Below are positions 25,295 through 33,504 of a stretch of DNA of 64,000 nucleotides, piece by piece (within the stretch, counting starts at the first letter, position 1; each line of letters starts with the position of its first letter). Under the pieces are notes generated by a model. It had not been told where the DNA came from, made no database searches, and worked only from the letters and a program-made list of their open reading frames with translations. A program made the position numbers and the translations under genes. The DNA lies in the NCBI RefSeq assembly GCF_018613575.1, contig NZ_JAGGPX010000009.1, positions 25,934-89,933 on the forward strand, given 5' to 3'. Source of the stretch: Planococcus sp. ISL-110. GTDB taxonomy: Bacteria > Bacillota > Bacilli > Bacillales_A > Planococcaceae.

Positions 25295-25966
25295 ATGATA
25301 AAAGGAATCATATTCGATTTTGACGGGTTGATTTTTGATACGGAAACACATCAATACCGGATTCTCCAGGAAATGTTCAGCGAATATGGCAGTGAATTGC
25401 CGCTTGCGCTGTGGCAAAATGAAGTCGGAACAGACAGTGGATTTTCTCCGTTCCACTATATGGAGCAGCAGATCGGTAAACCAGTGGAGCATGCGCTTCT
25501 CGAAGAACAATACGAAAAAAAGTTTCTTTCAACTTTATCCCAGGAAAAAGCCCGTGACGGTGTGGAGGATTACTTGAAGATGGCGCAGGAGTTGGAGTTG
25601 AAGATTGGGCTGGCGTCCAGTTCCAGCTACCGTTGGGTCTCCAGCCACCTGAAAAACCTTGAGCTGTTCGATTATTTCCAGTGCATCCGAACCTCCGATC
25701 ATGTGGAAAAAGTAAAGCCTGATCCCGCTCTGTATATTCAAGCGGCTCAAGGTTTGGATCTGCATCCCGAAAACTGCCTGGTTTTTGAGGATTCTGCTCA
25801 TGGCGCAACAGCTGCTAAACGGGCTGGCATGGGCTGTGTTATCGTACCGAACAAAATAACCAGCACGATGGATTTCTGCAAGGTTGAACACCGGCTCGAT
25901 TCCATGGCGGATATGCCGCTGAAAGATCTTCTTCAATATGTGGCTTCAGTGAAAGTAAAACGTTAA
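25295..25966 (+). CDS. HAD-superfamily hydrolase, beta-phosphoglucomutase/GPH-like
   Basis: A 223-residue HAD enzyme. Motif I is FDFDGLIFDTE with the nucleophile Asp near residue 9, motif II LASSS, motif III lysine in KVKPDP, and motif IV VFEDSAHGATAAKRAG. A helical cap lies between motifs I and II. It is likely a sugar-phosphate phosphatase or phosphoglucomutase; the substrate is unknown. AAGGAAG precedes the ATG. Confidence 0.88.
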   Translation: MIKGIIFDFDGLIFDTETHQYRILQEMFSEYGSELPLALWQNEVGTDSGFSPFHYMEQQIGKPVEHALLEEQYEKKFLSTLSQEKARDGVEDYLKMAQELELKIGLASSSSYRWVSSHLKNLELFDYFQCIRTSDHVEKVKPDPALYIQAAQGLDLHPENCLVFEDSAHGATAAKRAGMGCVIVPNKITSTMDFCKVEHRLDSMADMPLKDLLQYVASVKVKR

Positions 25967-25972
25967 TAATCG

Positions 25973-26013
25973 AAAAAGATGGTACTGGATAAATTCCAAT
26001 ACCATCTTTTTTG
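25973..26013. terminator. Bidirectional terminator
   Basis: Stem AAAAAGATGGTA-CTGG with CCA-ATACCATCTTTTTT, shared by the converging HAD and flavin-oxidoreductase genes. Confidence 0.85.
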
Positions 26014-26030
26014 TTGTGGTGAAGCTCTTG

Positions 26031-27095
26031 TTATTTCTTCGCGGTATACTTCCTGATCGCCGGCAGAATCTCTGTGCCGATCAAATCGATGTTGCGTTTC
26101 AGGCGGTCGATCGGGACGCCGCCAAAATCCATTTGCGCGATATAGCGCTGGTGTCCGAACATTTCATGCTGGTACAGGATTTTTTCGATGATCTGCTGTG
26201 GACTGCCGATGTTCATGACGCTGTCCTTTTGTGCACCGTGCATAAACGCCGCTTGTGGATAACCTTGGCCATTGGTTTTGTGCATACCTTTGTCCACATG
26301 TGGATAAACTTCTTCCATTGCCTGTTGGGTGGTTTCGGCCGCATTAAAAAATCCGGCCGTCGCTACCGGCAGTTCAGAGGGACTAAAACCGCTTTCCTTG
26401 GCAGCGTTGCGGTAGGCGTCGATTGTGTACTGAAAGTTTTCTGCAGGACCGCCGAGCGTTGCAAGCATCATTGGCACGCCGGCATGTCCCGCTTTGATGG
26501 CACTCGCCGGATGGCCGCCGACTGCACGCCAAATCGGCAGCGAACCTGTCGTGGGACGCGGGATGACCTGTGCATCGCGGAGCGGCGCACGGAAACGGCC
26601 GCTCCAATCGACCGTTTCCTGGCTGTTGATCTGCAGCAGCAAATCGAATTTCTCTTCATACAATTCCTCGTAATAACGGATGTCGTAGCCGAGCAGCTCA
26701 AACAAGCCGACACGCGAAGCACGCCCCGCAATGATTTCTGCACGTCCGTTCGAAATCAAATCAATGGTGGCAAAATCCTCAAAAACGCGCACCGGATCCG
26801 ATGTACTGATGATGGTAGAAGAGCTGGAAATCTTGATGTTTTTGGTCGCCTGGGCAATCGCTGCCAGCACAACCGTATGCGCCTGGGTCGCGAAATATTC
26901 CTGATGGCTTTCCCCAACGCTGAAGAAATCCAGCCCCGCCTGATCTGCCAGCTGCGCGAGCCCGATAATTTCCTGAATGCGCTCTCCTGCCGAAATCCGC
27001 TGTCCTGTATGCGGGTCGGGAAGATGATCTCCCAATGTATACAAGCCAAACTCCATGCCTTTGTCCGGGTTGATGCGGTATTGTTCCATGTCCAT
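26031..27095 (-). CDS. LLM-class (luciferase-like) flavin-dependent oxidoreductase
   Basis: A 354-residue bacterial-luciferase-family protein with GMEFGLYTLGD near the N-terminus, FFSVGESHQEYFATQAHTVV, ISSSSTIISTSDPVRVFEDF and GRAEIIAGRASR, all typical of the F420/FMN TIM-barrel monooxygenases. The start at 27095 gives GGAAGG 7 nt spacing; an ATG two codons earlier is too close. It probably uses FMNH2 from a reductase; the substrate is unknown. A 376-residue open frame on the opposite strand is an antisense shadow. Confidence 0.88.
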   Translation of the reverse strand: MDMEQYRINPDKGMEFGLYTLGDHLPDPHTGQRISAGERIQEIIGLAQLADQAGLDFFSVGESHQEYFATQAHTVVLAAIAQATKNIKISSSSTIISTSDPVRVFEDFATIDLISNGRAEIIAGRASRVGLFELLGYDIRYYEELYEEKFDLLLQINSQETVDWSGRFRAPLRDAQVIPRPTTGSLPIWRAVGGHPASAIKAGHAGVPMMLATLGGPAENFQYTIDAYRNAAKESGFSPSELPVATAGFFNAAETTQQAMEEVYPHVDKGMHKTNGQGYPQAAFMHGAQKDSVMNIGSPQQIIEKILYQHEMFGHQRYIAQMDFGGVPIDRLKRNIDLIGTEILPAIRKYTAKK

Positions 27096-27181
27096 TGTCA
27101 TTCCTTCCTATTGTCCACTATTTTACATAAGCCCAGTATAATCTGACGGATGAGCCGACTAGAACTAATATGCCTGACCAA

Positions 27182-27228
27182 GAAAAAAAGAGCAGTCTCC
27201 ATAATAAAACCGGAACCGCTCTTTCTTT
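27182..27228 (-). terminator. Terminator after the methyltransferase gene
   Basis: Stem AAAGAGCGGTTCC against GGAGACTGCTCTTT with small mismatches, then seven T on the minus strand. Confidence 0.75.
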
Positions 27229-27230
27229 AT

Positions 27231-27956
27231 TTATTTCAACTGCGTTGCGGCAATGGCGAAATAAGAACCCGGCTCTTCCGAAAATTCCACACGTTCAAAA
27301 TGGGCTTGGAACCCCGCGTCCGCAAGCAGCCTCTCCCATTCCGGCATGGAAAACAAGCCGGCCTTGGCGCTGTCGTGTTCGTGGGTAATCTGTCCATTAC
27401 TATCCCGCATGAGGTAAGCGTATTCCGTTTCCGTCACCCCATCTTCCGGATCGCTGTCGTAACTCCATTCCAAATACCGCATGCCCCGTCCGCCTTTATC
27501 GACTCCACCATGGTCTGTCCGTGGTTCGAAGGTCTCCATGTACTGATCCGGCATAATGAACAACAGGCCGTCCTGTTTTAAATGCTTTTTGGCATTCTTC
27601 ATGACCGCCAGCAACTCGGCTTTATCTGTAAAATAGGAAATCGCGTCGTGGATAAACACAAGATCAAACTCGGTCCCGGCGGCAATCGTCCGCATGTCCC
27701 CTTGCATATGCAGACAGTCCGGATTCAGCTCGCGGCTGACCTCCAGCATGTCGGGCGACAGGTCCGTCAAAGTCATCGAAAAATACTTTTTCAGGTAAAA
27801 GGCATTGCTGCCGCCTCCTGAACCAAACTCTACCGCGTCCTTGATAGCGGGATGGTACTGCCGGATAATTTTCAAGAAAAGATGGGCTTCTTCCTCGTAT
27901 TCCGTGTGCGGGGACATCAACGGCCACCATTTCGCCAATTCCTTATACAGCTTCAT
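27231..27956 (-). CDS. Class I SAM-dependent methyltransferase
   Basis: A 241-residue Rossmann-fold methyltransferase. Motif I is VEFGSGGGSNAFYL (about 41-54), followed by LTDLSPDMLEV (acidic loop) and MQGDMRTI. The N-terminus LYKELAKWWPLMSPHTEY resembles the small-molecule methyltransferase family of Bacillales. The ATG at 27956 has a GGAAGGGTG ribosome site; the open frame extends 27 codons further without support. Substrate unknown. Confidence 0.82.
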   Translation of the reverse strand: MKLYKELAKWWPLMSPHTEYEEEAHLFLKIIRQYHPAIKDAVEFGSGGGSNAFYLKKYFSMTLTDLSPDMLEVSRELNPDCLHMQGDMRTIAAGTEFDLVFIHDAISYFTDKAELLAVMKNAKKHLKQDGLLFIMPDQYMETFEPRTDHGGVDKGGRGMRYLEWSYDSDPEDGVTETEYAYLMRDSNGQITHEHDSAKAGLFSMPEWERLLADAGFQAHFERVEFSEEPGSYFAIAATQLK

Positions 27957-28130
27957 CTGGATCACCCTTCCGATTTTTCTTTTATTATATAGCGGTTGAG
28001 GAGAAAGTGCGGAAGAAAGTGCTCTATACTCCATCACAAGTAAACATAGACTAGTTAACCCAGGACTATTAAACTACAATAAACTTAACTAGAAATTTGC
28101 CCTTATCTATTCGAAAGAAGGAGATGAAAG

Positions 28131-28718
28131 ATGAAAAAAGTTCTTTTATGGATTGCCGTGGCAATCCTTATTATCCATCTCGTGACCGGATACCACGCCA
28201 CTCCAGAAGGTGCATTCGAAGAACTGCAGCAATCAACAGATGCCACCCTTATTCCTCTAGTGGATGAGGGGCATGTAATCCTACTAGATGAAAACGGAGG
28301 ACTTTCCATTGCGCTCATGATTACCGAGCGCGGTTTCTTGGTTACCACCCTTTACACGGATTTTGAAACTTTCCCTACCAACTTGAATGTGTTTGATGTG
28401 GATCTGGATCATACAATTGCATTTTTAAACGCACCTGGGAATTGGGAGCATGCTTACGGCCTTGTTAAAAGTGAAGAGGTAAAATATTTGGCAAGTTCAT
28501 GGCCCCTGGAATACGAAGACCCATTAACAGTCCACCCTTTAGCAGATTACATCCTCGACTCCGCTGCCGAAGATCTCGTTCTCTGGGACTTTCCTCAAGA
28601 GCTGGAAAAGGATACCCTGCAGTCTTCCTTCTATTTTCTGGATGCAAATGAAACATTGATTGAGAGAATTAAAAATGATTATAGAGTAGAAGAGTTTTTT
28701 GTTAGCGAAGACTCATAG
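28131..28718 (+). CDS. Secreted or membrane-anchored protein of unknown function
   Basis: A 195-residue protein with one N-terminal hydrophobic segment (about 4-20, KKVLLWIAVAILIIHL) acting as signal or anchor, followed by an acidic soluble domain. No lipobox or catalytic motif is seen. AAGGAGATG precedes the ATG at 28131. It stands alone. I do not recognise the family. Confidence 0.65.
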   Translation: MKKVLLWIAVAILIIHLVTGYHATPEGAFEELQQSTDATLIPLVDEGHVILLDENGGLSIALMITERGFLVTTLYTDFETFPTNLNVFDVDLDHTIAFLNAPGNWEHAYGLVKSEEVKYLASSWPLEYEDPLTVHPLADYILDSAAEDLVLWDFPQELEKDTLQSSFYFLDANETLIERIKNDYRVEEFFVSEDS

Positions 28719-28948
28719 AAATGGCAGAGAGTTACTAAAGTGACTCGGATAAAGAAGGCTAAATCCATTTGGTTTCTCACGCTGCACCAAACTGCATTTG
28801 GAATTGCGCTTTCACCTGAAAAAACACCGCTTATCGTGTTGGATTTCATTGTCCTCGCACCCATTTGCATGACGCCATATCACAACAGATGAATGCATCC
28901 GCTTCCCTATGGTAAAGTGATGGCATATGACAGGAGGGGGGAACGCGA

Positions 28949-29293
28949 TTGAATATTAATATCGATTCTCTTGTTACTTTTTTATTTATATGGGGAACAC
29001 CGCTCGTTCTGATGAGTTGGGCCTATTTAAAGATGGATGCAGATGACCGGAAATCAGCGATGAACGACTTCAAATCACGCCGCTTTATCGTGACCATCGG
29101 TTCGGTTACATTCGGAGCTTTTCTGATACATCTCGGAAGCGTGCTGTCTGTTCAGCTTTTGGAAACAATCGGACTTTTCATATTGGCTTTGGGCGGAATT
29201 TTTTCAATAATCACTACGTGGAAGAGCAGCAAAGGCCGGAGCCTGTTAATTTTCGCACTGATTTGCTTTATGATTTATCTCAACGTCAGCTGA
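28949..29293 (+). CDS. Small membrane protein of unknown function
   Basis: A 114-residue protein with about four hydrophobic helices and a charged loop (KMDADDRKSAMNDFKSRR) between the first two. It starts at TTG 28949 with AGGAGGGGG upstream. It is followed 77 bp later by another membrane protein on the same strand. No family recognised. Confidence 0.65.
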   Translation: MNINIDSLVTFLFIWGTPLVLMSWAYLKMDADDRKSAMNDFKSRRFIVTIGSVTFGAFLIHLGSVLSVQLLETIGLFILALGGIFSIITTWKSSKGRSLLIFALICFMIYLNVS

Positions 29294-29370
29294 CTTGGCT
29301 GCCGGTTTGCCGGGAGATCCTTCCGGGAACCCATAGGTTAATGGATTAAGATGAAAAAAGGGGGATGAAC

Positions 29371-29973
29371 ATGATCTTTTTTATTATTTGGCTATTGCTG
29401 ATCAGCTATGCCGTGTTTCTGGCACCCGGCGGCGATACTGATCCTATCATGTCAAACATATTCAGCGGCAATTTCGGGGAAATCGATCCGCTGGTGTTTG
29501 CCATCTTCAATTCACTCGGCTTGTTTCCGATGGTATTTTTGACCTTATTGCTGCTGAATGACCGGCAGAAATGGCCGGCGTGGCCGTTCGCCCTGCTATC
29601 GTTTGGCATCGGTGCTTTTTCGCTCCTGCTTTATTTCGCATTCGGTGACCGAAAGGCCGAAAAAAGGCTGCGGACTCCGGATTGGCTCGTGCGTTTTCTT
29701 GGCTCCCGCTTCTGGCTGATCCTCTTGATGGTGTCTTGGCTTGCCAATGGGCTGACGCTGCTGCAGGGCTTTTCGCTGGCAGCCTACCGGGAAGCCTTTT
29801 TCGCATCGAGTCTGGTCTCCGTCATGACCGTCGACTGGCTTGTGCTGTGGGGCTTGTCCGTCTATGCTGTCCACCGCTTCTACCCGCAGGCAGAACTCAA
29901 GGCCCTCGCCTGGATCCCGGTTATCGGACCGGTACTGGTGCTGTTCATCAATAAAAAAAACCAGACCCTATAA
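29371..29973 (+). CDS. Membrane protein of unknown function
   Basis: A 200-residue protein with about five transmembrane helices. The C-terminus WIPVIGPVLVLFINKKNQ resembles phospholipase-D-nuclease-like or DUF2834-like membrane proteins, but this is weak. ATG 29371 is preferred, 6 nt after GGGGG; the ATG at 29365 abuts the ribosome site. It ends at a strong terminator. Confidence 0.65.
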   Translation: MIFFIIWLLLISYAVFLAPGGDTDPIMSNIFSGNFGEIDPLVFAIFNSLGLFPMVFLTLLLLNDRQKWPAWPFALLSFGIGAFSLLLYFAFGDRKAEKRLRTPDWLVRFLGSRFWLILLMVSWLANGLTLLQGFSLAAYREAFFASSLVSVMTVDWLVLWGLSVYAVHRFYPQAELKALAWIPVIGPVLVLFINKKNQTL

Positions 29974-30019
29974 AAATACGGCCATTACGCTGAAATTTGC
30001 GGAATGGCCGTATTTATTT
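29974..30019. terminator. Bidirectional terminator
   Basis: Stem AAATACGGCCATT-CGC with GCG-AATGGCCGTATTT, an 8-nt loop, and TTATTT following. It is shared with the SDR remnant converging from the right. Confidence 0.88.
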
Positions 30020-30023
30020 CTGC

Positions 30024-30433
30024 TTACTGAGCTGTCATGCCGCCGTCCACCACAAACTCCGAGCCTGTGGAATAGCTTGCTTCGTCAGACGCCAGGAACA
30101 ACACCATATTGGATACTTCCTCCGACTGGGCGACGCGCTTTAATGGAATACATTTCGAAAATTCCTCAACAGCCGCCTTAGCGTCTTCCTGAACAACCAT
30201 TGGTGTAGCAATAACGCCCGGATGGACGGGATCACCGTCTTCATGCCAAGGAATACCGAAACCTGATTGAATGCACCGTCCCCAAGTTCTTCTGCCAAAG
30301 CCTGGCCTTTCTTTTCGTTCAAATCCGTCAGTACGACTCTTGCGCCTTCTTCGATGAATTTCTTCGCATGGGATCCGCCCCTACCTTGTGCTCCACCGGT
30401 GATGAATGCGACTTTTCCTGCTAAACGGACCAT
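30024..30433 (-). pseudogene. Short-chain dehydrogenase remnant with two internal deletions
   Basis: Three pieces of a classical SDR are present. The N-terminus ([21 protein letters not shown], cofactor site, to about [10 protein letters not shown]) is joined directly to [15 protein letters not shown], which normally lies about 50-60 residues further on. After a second deletion and frame change comes PGVIATPMV through [19 protein letters not shown] to VVDGGMTAQ and the stop at 30024. The NNAG motif and the Ser-Tyr-Lys catalytic block are missing, so the product cannot be an active dehydrogenase. Intact relatives are about 250 residues; here about 135 codons remain. Confidence 0.85.
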
Positions 30434-30590
30434 ATTCTGTTACTTCTAAAATTTTGCTGAAAATCGGCTTGTAAATAAACTGCGTTTGTAATTTAACAGA
30501 TAATAATTCAGTTTGTCCATCTCTAAAGATTCATGTCATACTTAATTCACTAGCTTGTCCATTTTCCGGACACAACAGGAGGAGAACAAC

Positions 30591-31184
30591 ATGGACCCCA
30601 CGGAAGACCGCCGCATCCTGCGGACCAAAAAAAAACTGAAAACAGCACTGCTGCAGTTATTGGAAGAAAAAGGGTTGCACGAACTGACCATCACGGAAGT
30701 CACTAAACACGCAAACTGCAACCGCGTCACGTTCTACTCTCATTACAAGGACTTGAACGAGCTGCTTGCCGCTATCGTTGAAGATCATCTGGACGGTCTC
30801 GTAAACCATTTCCGAAAAGGTTTTCAGGAACTGGAACGCTTTTCTTCAACAGATGTGCAGCGCCACCTGCCAATTTTCGCGTACATTTACGAACACCGGT
30901 TTATCTTCCGGCTGATCATTAAAGGCGAAGTGTTACCCGGATCTCAGAACCAGTTTTGCGAAAGCCTTGTGCAGGTAGCCGCTACTGAGCTGCGCCTGGA
31001 GGAAGAAAGCAACCTGGAAATTTCGGCGCTCAATTATTTCATGACCTATGGCAGCCTGGGCTTTTTCCTTTACTGGACCAAACAGGATTTTAAGGATTCT
31101 CCTGAAATCATGGCTGAAAAACTGGCCGCCCTGCACGGCAAAATGTATGAAGGCGCAGTTGTGGTCGAAGATAAAAAACAGTGA
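30591..31184 (+). CDS. TetR/AcrR-family transcriptional regulator
   Basis: A 197-residue regulator. The N-terminal helix-turn-helix lies in LLQLLEEKGLHELTITEVTKHANCNRVTFYSHYKDLNELL (about 18-57), including the typical TFYSHYKD recognition end. The C-terminal ligand domain begins near residue 75. ATG 30591 has GGAGGAG 6 nt upstream. It is divergent from the SDR remnant, which may have been its target; if so, it has lost its partner gene. Confidence 0.85.
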   Translation: MDPTEDRRILRTKKKLKTALLQLLEEKGLHELTITEVTKHANCNRVTFYSHYKDLNELLAAIVEDHLDGLVNHFRKGFQELERFSSTDVQRHLPIFAYIYEHRFIFRLIIKGEVLPGSQNQFCESLVQVAATELRLEEESNLEISALNYFMTYGSLGFFLYWTKQDFKDSPEIMAEKLAALHGKMYEGAVVVEDKKQ

Positions 31185-31216
31185 AAAAGGCATTCCCCGA
31201 AGGAATGCCTTTTTCA
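31184..31216 (+). terminator. Intrinsic terminator
   Basis: Stem AAAAAGGCATTCC with GGAATGCCTTTTT and a 5-nt loop, immediately after the TetR-type gene. Confidence 0.9.
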
Positions 31217-31354
31217 TTGAGATGTCGTACGTATTCATGAATTTTCACTTTTCTTATTGTGCGATATATCCGCCATACGGCATGGATAGTTGTTCTCCTT
31301 ACATAAGAAGTTGCTTTAGCGGTCAGACATGATTGCTTGAACGAATTCAGCCGG

Positions 31355-31502
31355 TTATCCCCAATTCACCAGCAAAAAATTTCATAAACGCAGAATCCCT
31401 TGATTTATCCAGTGGAATCTTGCATATGTGGATGATTTCAGCCCAAAACGGGGATAACCTTGCCGCTTCGTCATTCTTTTCCATTTATCCACATGTGGAT
31501 AA
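31355..31502. promoter_or_regulatory. DnaA-box cluster
   Basis: Two perfect DnaA boxes lie head to head, TTATCCACA-TGTGGATAA (31485-31502). Near matches occur at 31355-31363 (TTATCCCCA), 31405-31413 (TTATCCAGT), 31427-31435 (complement of TCATCCACA) and 31450-31458 (complement of TTATCCCCG). Six boxes in about 150 bp without a gene suggest a DnaA-titrating or DnaA-responsive locus. The remaining 31217-31737 sequence shows no gene. Confidence 0.6.
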
Positions 31503-31507
31503 AGTAT

Positions 31508-31545
31508 GACTGCCACTTGTGGTTTCCCATCCACAAGTGACAGTC
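31508..31545. repeat. Inverted repeat beside the DnaA cluster
   Basis: GACTG and CACTTGTGG (31508-31522) pair with CCACAAGTG and CAGTC (31531-31545), with one mismatch and an 8-nt loop. It lacks a U tract, so it is not an ordinary terminator. Confidence 0.6.
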
Positions 31546-31737
31546 AAAAATCCATATTTTTCAGTTCACCCGATAAAGGAAGAGAAGTTCTGTAAGATCT
31601 AGGTATATAGAAAAACTCTTTCCTGCAATGACCAAATAAAAAGTTTCGTTGGTGTGAAAAATGGACTATCCGGGTATTTTAGGAGTATAAAAGAATACTG
31701 ATTTCATGCAGCTGAATTTGAGAAAGAGGTGCAGGTG

Positions 31738-32967
31738 ATGGAGCAGGAAAAAAACAAGAATGCATTAAGCCACGCGGCTTCCTGGTTTGCAAAATGGGTG
31801 CTGAACAATAAGGCCGTATCCATACTGATCATTATTTTGTTGATTCAGGTGAATTTGCTGCTGCTTCCCAGAATCAGTTTCATTTTCGAGCCGTTAAGCG
31901 CTTTTTTTAGTGTCATGGGGCTGCCGCTGATCATGTCCGGTGTCTTGTATTACCTGCTGAGCCCACTCATTGATTGGATGGAAACTAAAAAAATCAATCG
32001 GATAGCCAGCATTTTAATCGTTTTTGTAGTAGCTGCCGGATTTCTGGTCTGGGGCATCACGGCATTGATACCGATTATCCGCGAACAGACGCTGAGCCTT
32101 CTGAACAATTGGCCGGACTATTTAGCGAGTTTCATCGCAAAGATCGATGCCTTTTTCCAAATCGACTTGCTGTCGCGGCTGCAGATGCAGTTAACCGGTG
32201 ACGGCGACAGCATCGCCACTTCCATTACAGACCGGGCAGAAGGGCTCTTCGGTACGACTGTTAGCGGTATCGGCAATGTGTTCGATGTTCTGTCGACGAC
32301 CGTTCTGGCAGTCATCACGACACCCTTCATCCTGTTTTACTTGCTGAAAGACGGCCACAATTTGCCCTACCACATCATGAAGTTTGTACCTTCGAAGATG
32401 CGGGAAAATACTTATCTTCTGATGCGCGAGATGAACCTGCAGATCAGCCATTACATCCGTGGCCAGTTGCTCGTCGCCTTTTTCGTTGGGCTGATGTTCT
32501 GGATCGGCTTGAGCATCATTGGCCTTGAGTATGCGTTGACGCTTGGAATCCTGGCGGGTGCCTTAAACCTGATTCCGTTTTTGGGTACATTTATCGCCTT
32601 GTTGCCAATCGTCATCATTGCCATTGTGCTGTACCCTCCCCTCATGCTGGTCAAGGTGCTGATCGTCTTCGCCATCGAGCAGACCTTGGAGGGACGCGTA
32701 GTTCAGCCGCTCATTCTCGGAAGCAGTTTGAAGATCCACCCTGTCACCATCATCGCCGTCCTGTTGACTGCGGGCAGTCTTTTCGGTTTACCGGGTGTCA
32801 TCCTCGGAATACCTGCCTATGCGATCATTAAAGTGATCCTGGTGCATCTATTCACCTGGTACCAGTCCTATACCGGACTGTACAAAGATGACTCTAATCC
32901 AGCGCCACAACCACGGATCTCTGACAAGAAAAAGAAAAAACAGCTAAGCTTGAAAAAGAAGCTGTGA
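31738..32967 (+). CDS. AI-2E family transporter (UPF0118)
   Basis: A 409-residue membrane protein with about eight transmembrane segments, a soluble region after the third helix, and the family-typical ALTLGILAGALNLIPFLG and GSSLKIHPVTII blocks. Members have been linked to autoinducer-2 export, Na+/H+ exchange and other solutes; the substrate cannot be told here. ATG 31738 is 8 nt after GAGG. A second family member occurs at 55610-56689. A lysine-rich tail follows the last helix. Confidence 0.85.
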   Translation: MEQEKNKNALSHAASWFAKWVLNNKAVSILIIILLIQVNLLLLPRISFIFEPLSAFFSVMGLPLIMSGVLYYLLSPLIDWMETKKINRIASILIVFVVAAGFLVWGITALIPIIREQTLSLLNNWPDYLASFIAKIDAFFQIDLLSRLQMQLTGDGDSIATSITDRAEGLFGTTVSGIGNVFDVLSTTVLAVITTPFILFYLLKDGHNLPYHIMKFVPSKMRENTYLLMREMNLQISHYIRGQLLVAFFVGLMFWIGLSIIGLEYALTLGILAGALNLIPFLGTFIALLPIVIIAIVLYPPLMLVKVLIVFAIEQTLEGRVVQPLILGSSLKIHPVTIIAVLLTAGSLFGLPGVILGIPAYAIIKVILVHLFTWYQSYTGLYKDDSNPAPQPRISDKKKKKQLSLKKKL

Positions 32968-32969
32968 CG

Positions 32970-33392
32970 TCAGACGAAATCAGCCTGTATGATCGTATCC
33001 AACAGTTTCGTCAACACAGCCTTGTCGCTGTCCGACATATCTTGGAGAACTGTCCGGTTCAGCCCATCGGTCGCTGCTTCCACGTCTCTCTGAATCGCCA
33101 TCGACTTTTGCGTAGTAGCCACCAAAATATTTCTGCGATTTTCAGGATCTACCGAACGTTCGATAAAACCCGCTTTTTGCATTTTATCCAAAATTCCAGA
33201 TACAGTCGAAGCCTCTAAATGCATCAGTCCGCCAATCTGCTTTGGCGATAATTCCCCTTCGCTCCATAAACAATTCAAAACACCGTATTGAGCCGGCGTC
33301 AGATCATATTCTTCCAATAGCTTGCTGAAGTGTTTGAACACTTTGTTCTGGCTGACACTCAGCAAGAAGTTGATACACTCTTTTAATTCCAT
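32970..33392 (-). CDS. MarR-family transcriptional regulator
   Basis: A 140-residue winged-helix regulator with LTPAQYGVLNCLW, the recognition region LEASTVSGILDKMQKAGFIERS and the wing DPENRRNILV. It is divergent from the quinone-oxidoreductase-like gene at 33505, the usual layout of a MarR protein and its target. A candidate site TTTGTATTCAAA lies between them. There is a single internal cysteine, so an oxidant-sensing role is possible but unproven. Confidence 0.87.
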   Translation of the reverse strand: MELKECINFLLSVSQNKVFKHFSKLLEEYDLTPAQYGVLNCLWSEGELSPKQIGGLMHLEASTVSGILDKMQKAGFIERSVDPENRRNILVATTQKSMAIQRDVEAATDGLNRTVLQDMSDSDKAVLTKLLDTIIQADFV

Positions 33393-33436
33393 TTGATCTC
33401 CTCCATATTGACAGTATCCATCTTAGCATGTTAGGT

Positions 33437-33448
33437 TTTGTATTCAAA
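33437..33448. promoter_or_regulatory. Candidate MarR operator
   Basis: The quasi-palindrome TTTG-TATT-CAAA lies between the divergent MarR and oxidoreductase genes. It is short and based only on symmetry and position. Confidence 0.3.
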
Positions 33449-33504
33449 CATTTTTGTCGCAGAACTATTCTGCAGAGAAAATGAACAGGAAGGGGCAATT
33501 TATT

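Noticed and set aside
26016..27146. A 376-residue open frame on the plus strand
   Set aside because: It lies antisense to the luciferase-like oxidoreductase, which has all family motifs; its own translation has no recognisable domain and no ribosome site.
31485..31502. Chromosomal replication origin
   Set aside because: DnaA boxes are present but dnaA, dnaN, rpmH or similar origin neighbours are not, and no AT-rich unwinding stretch of note was seen.
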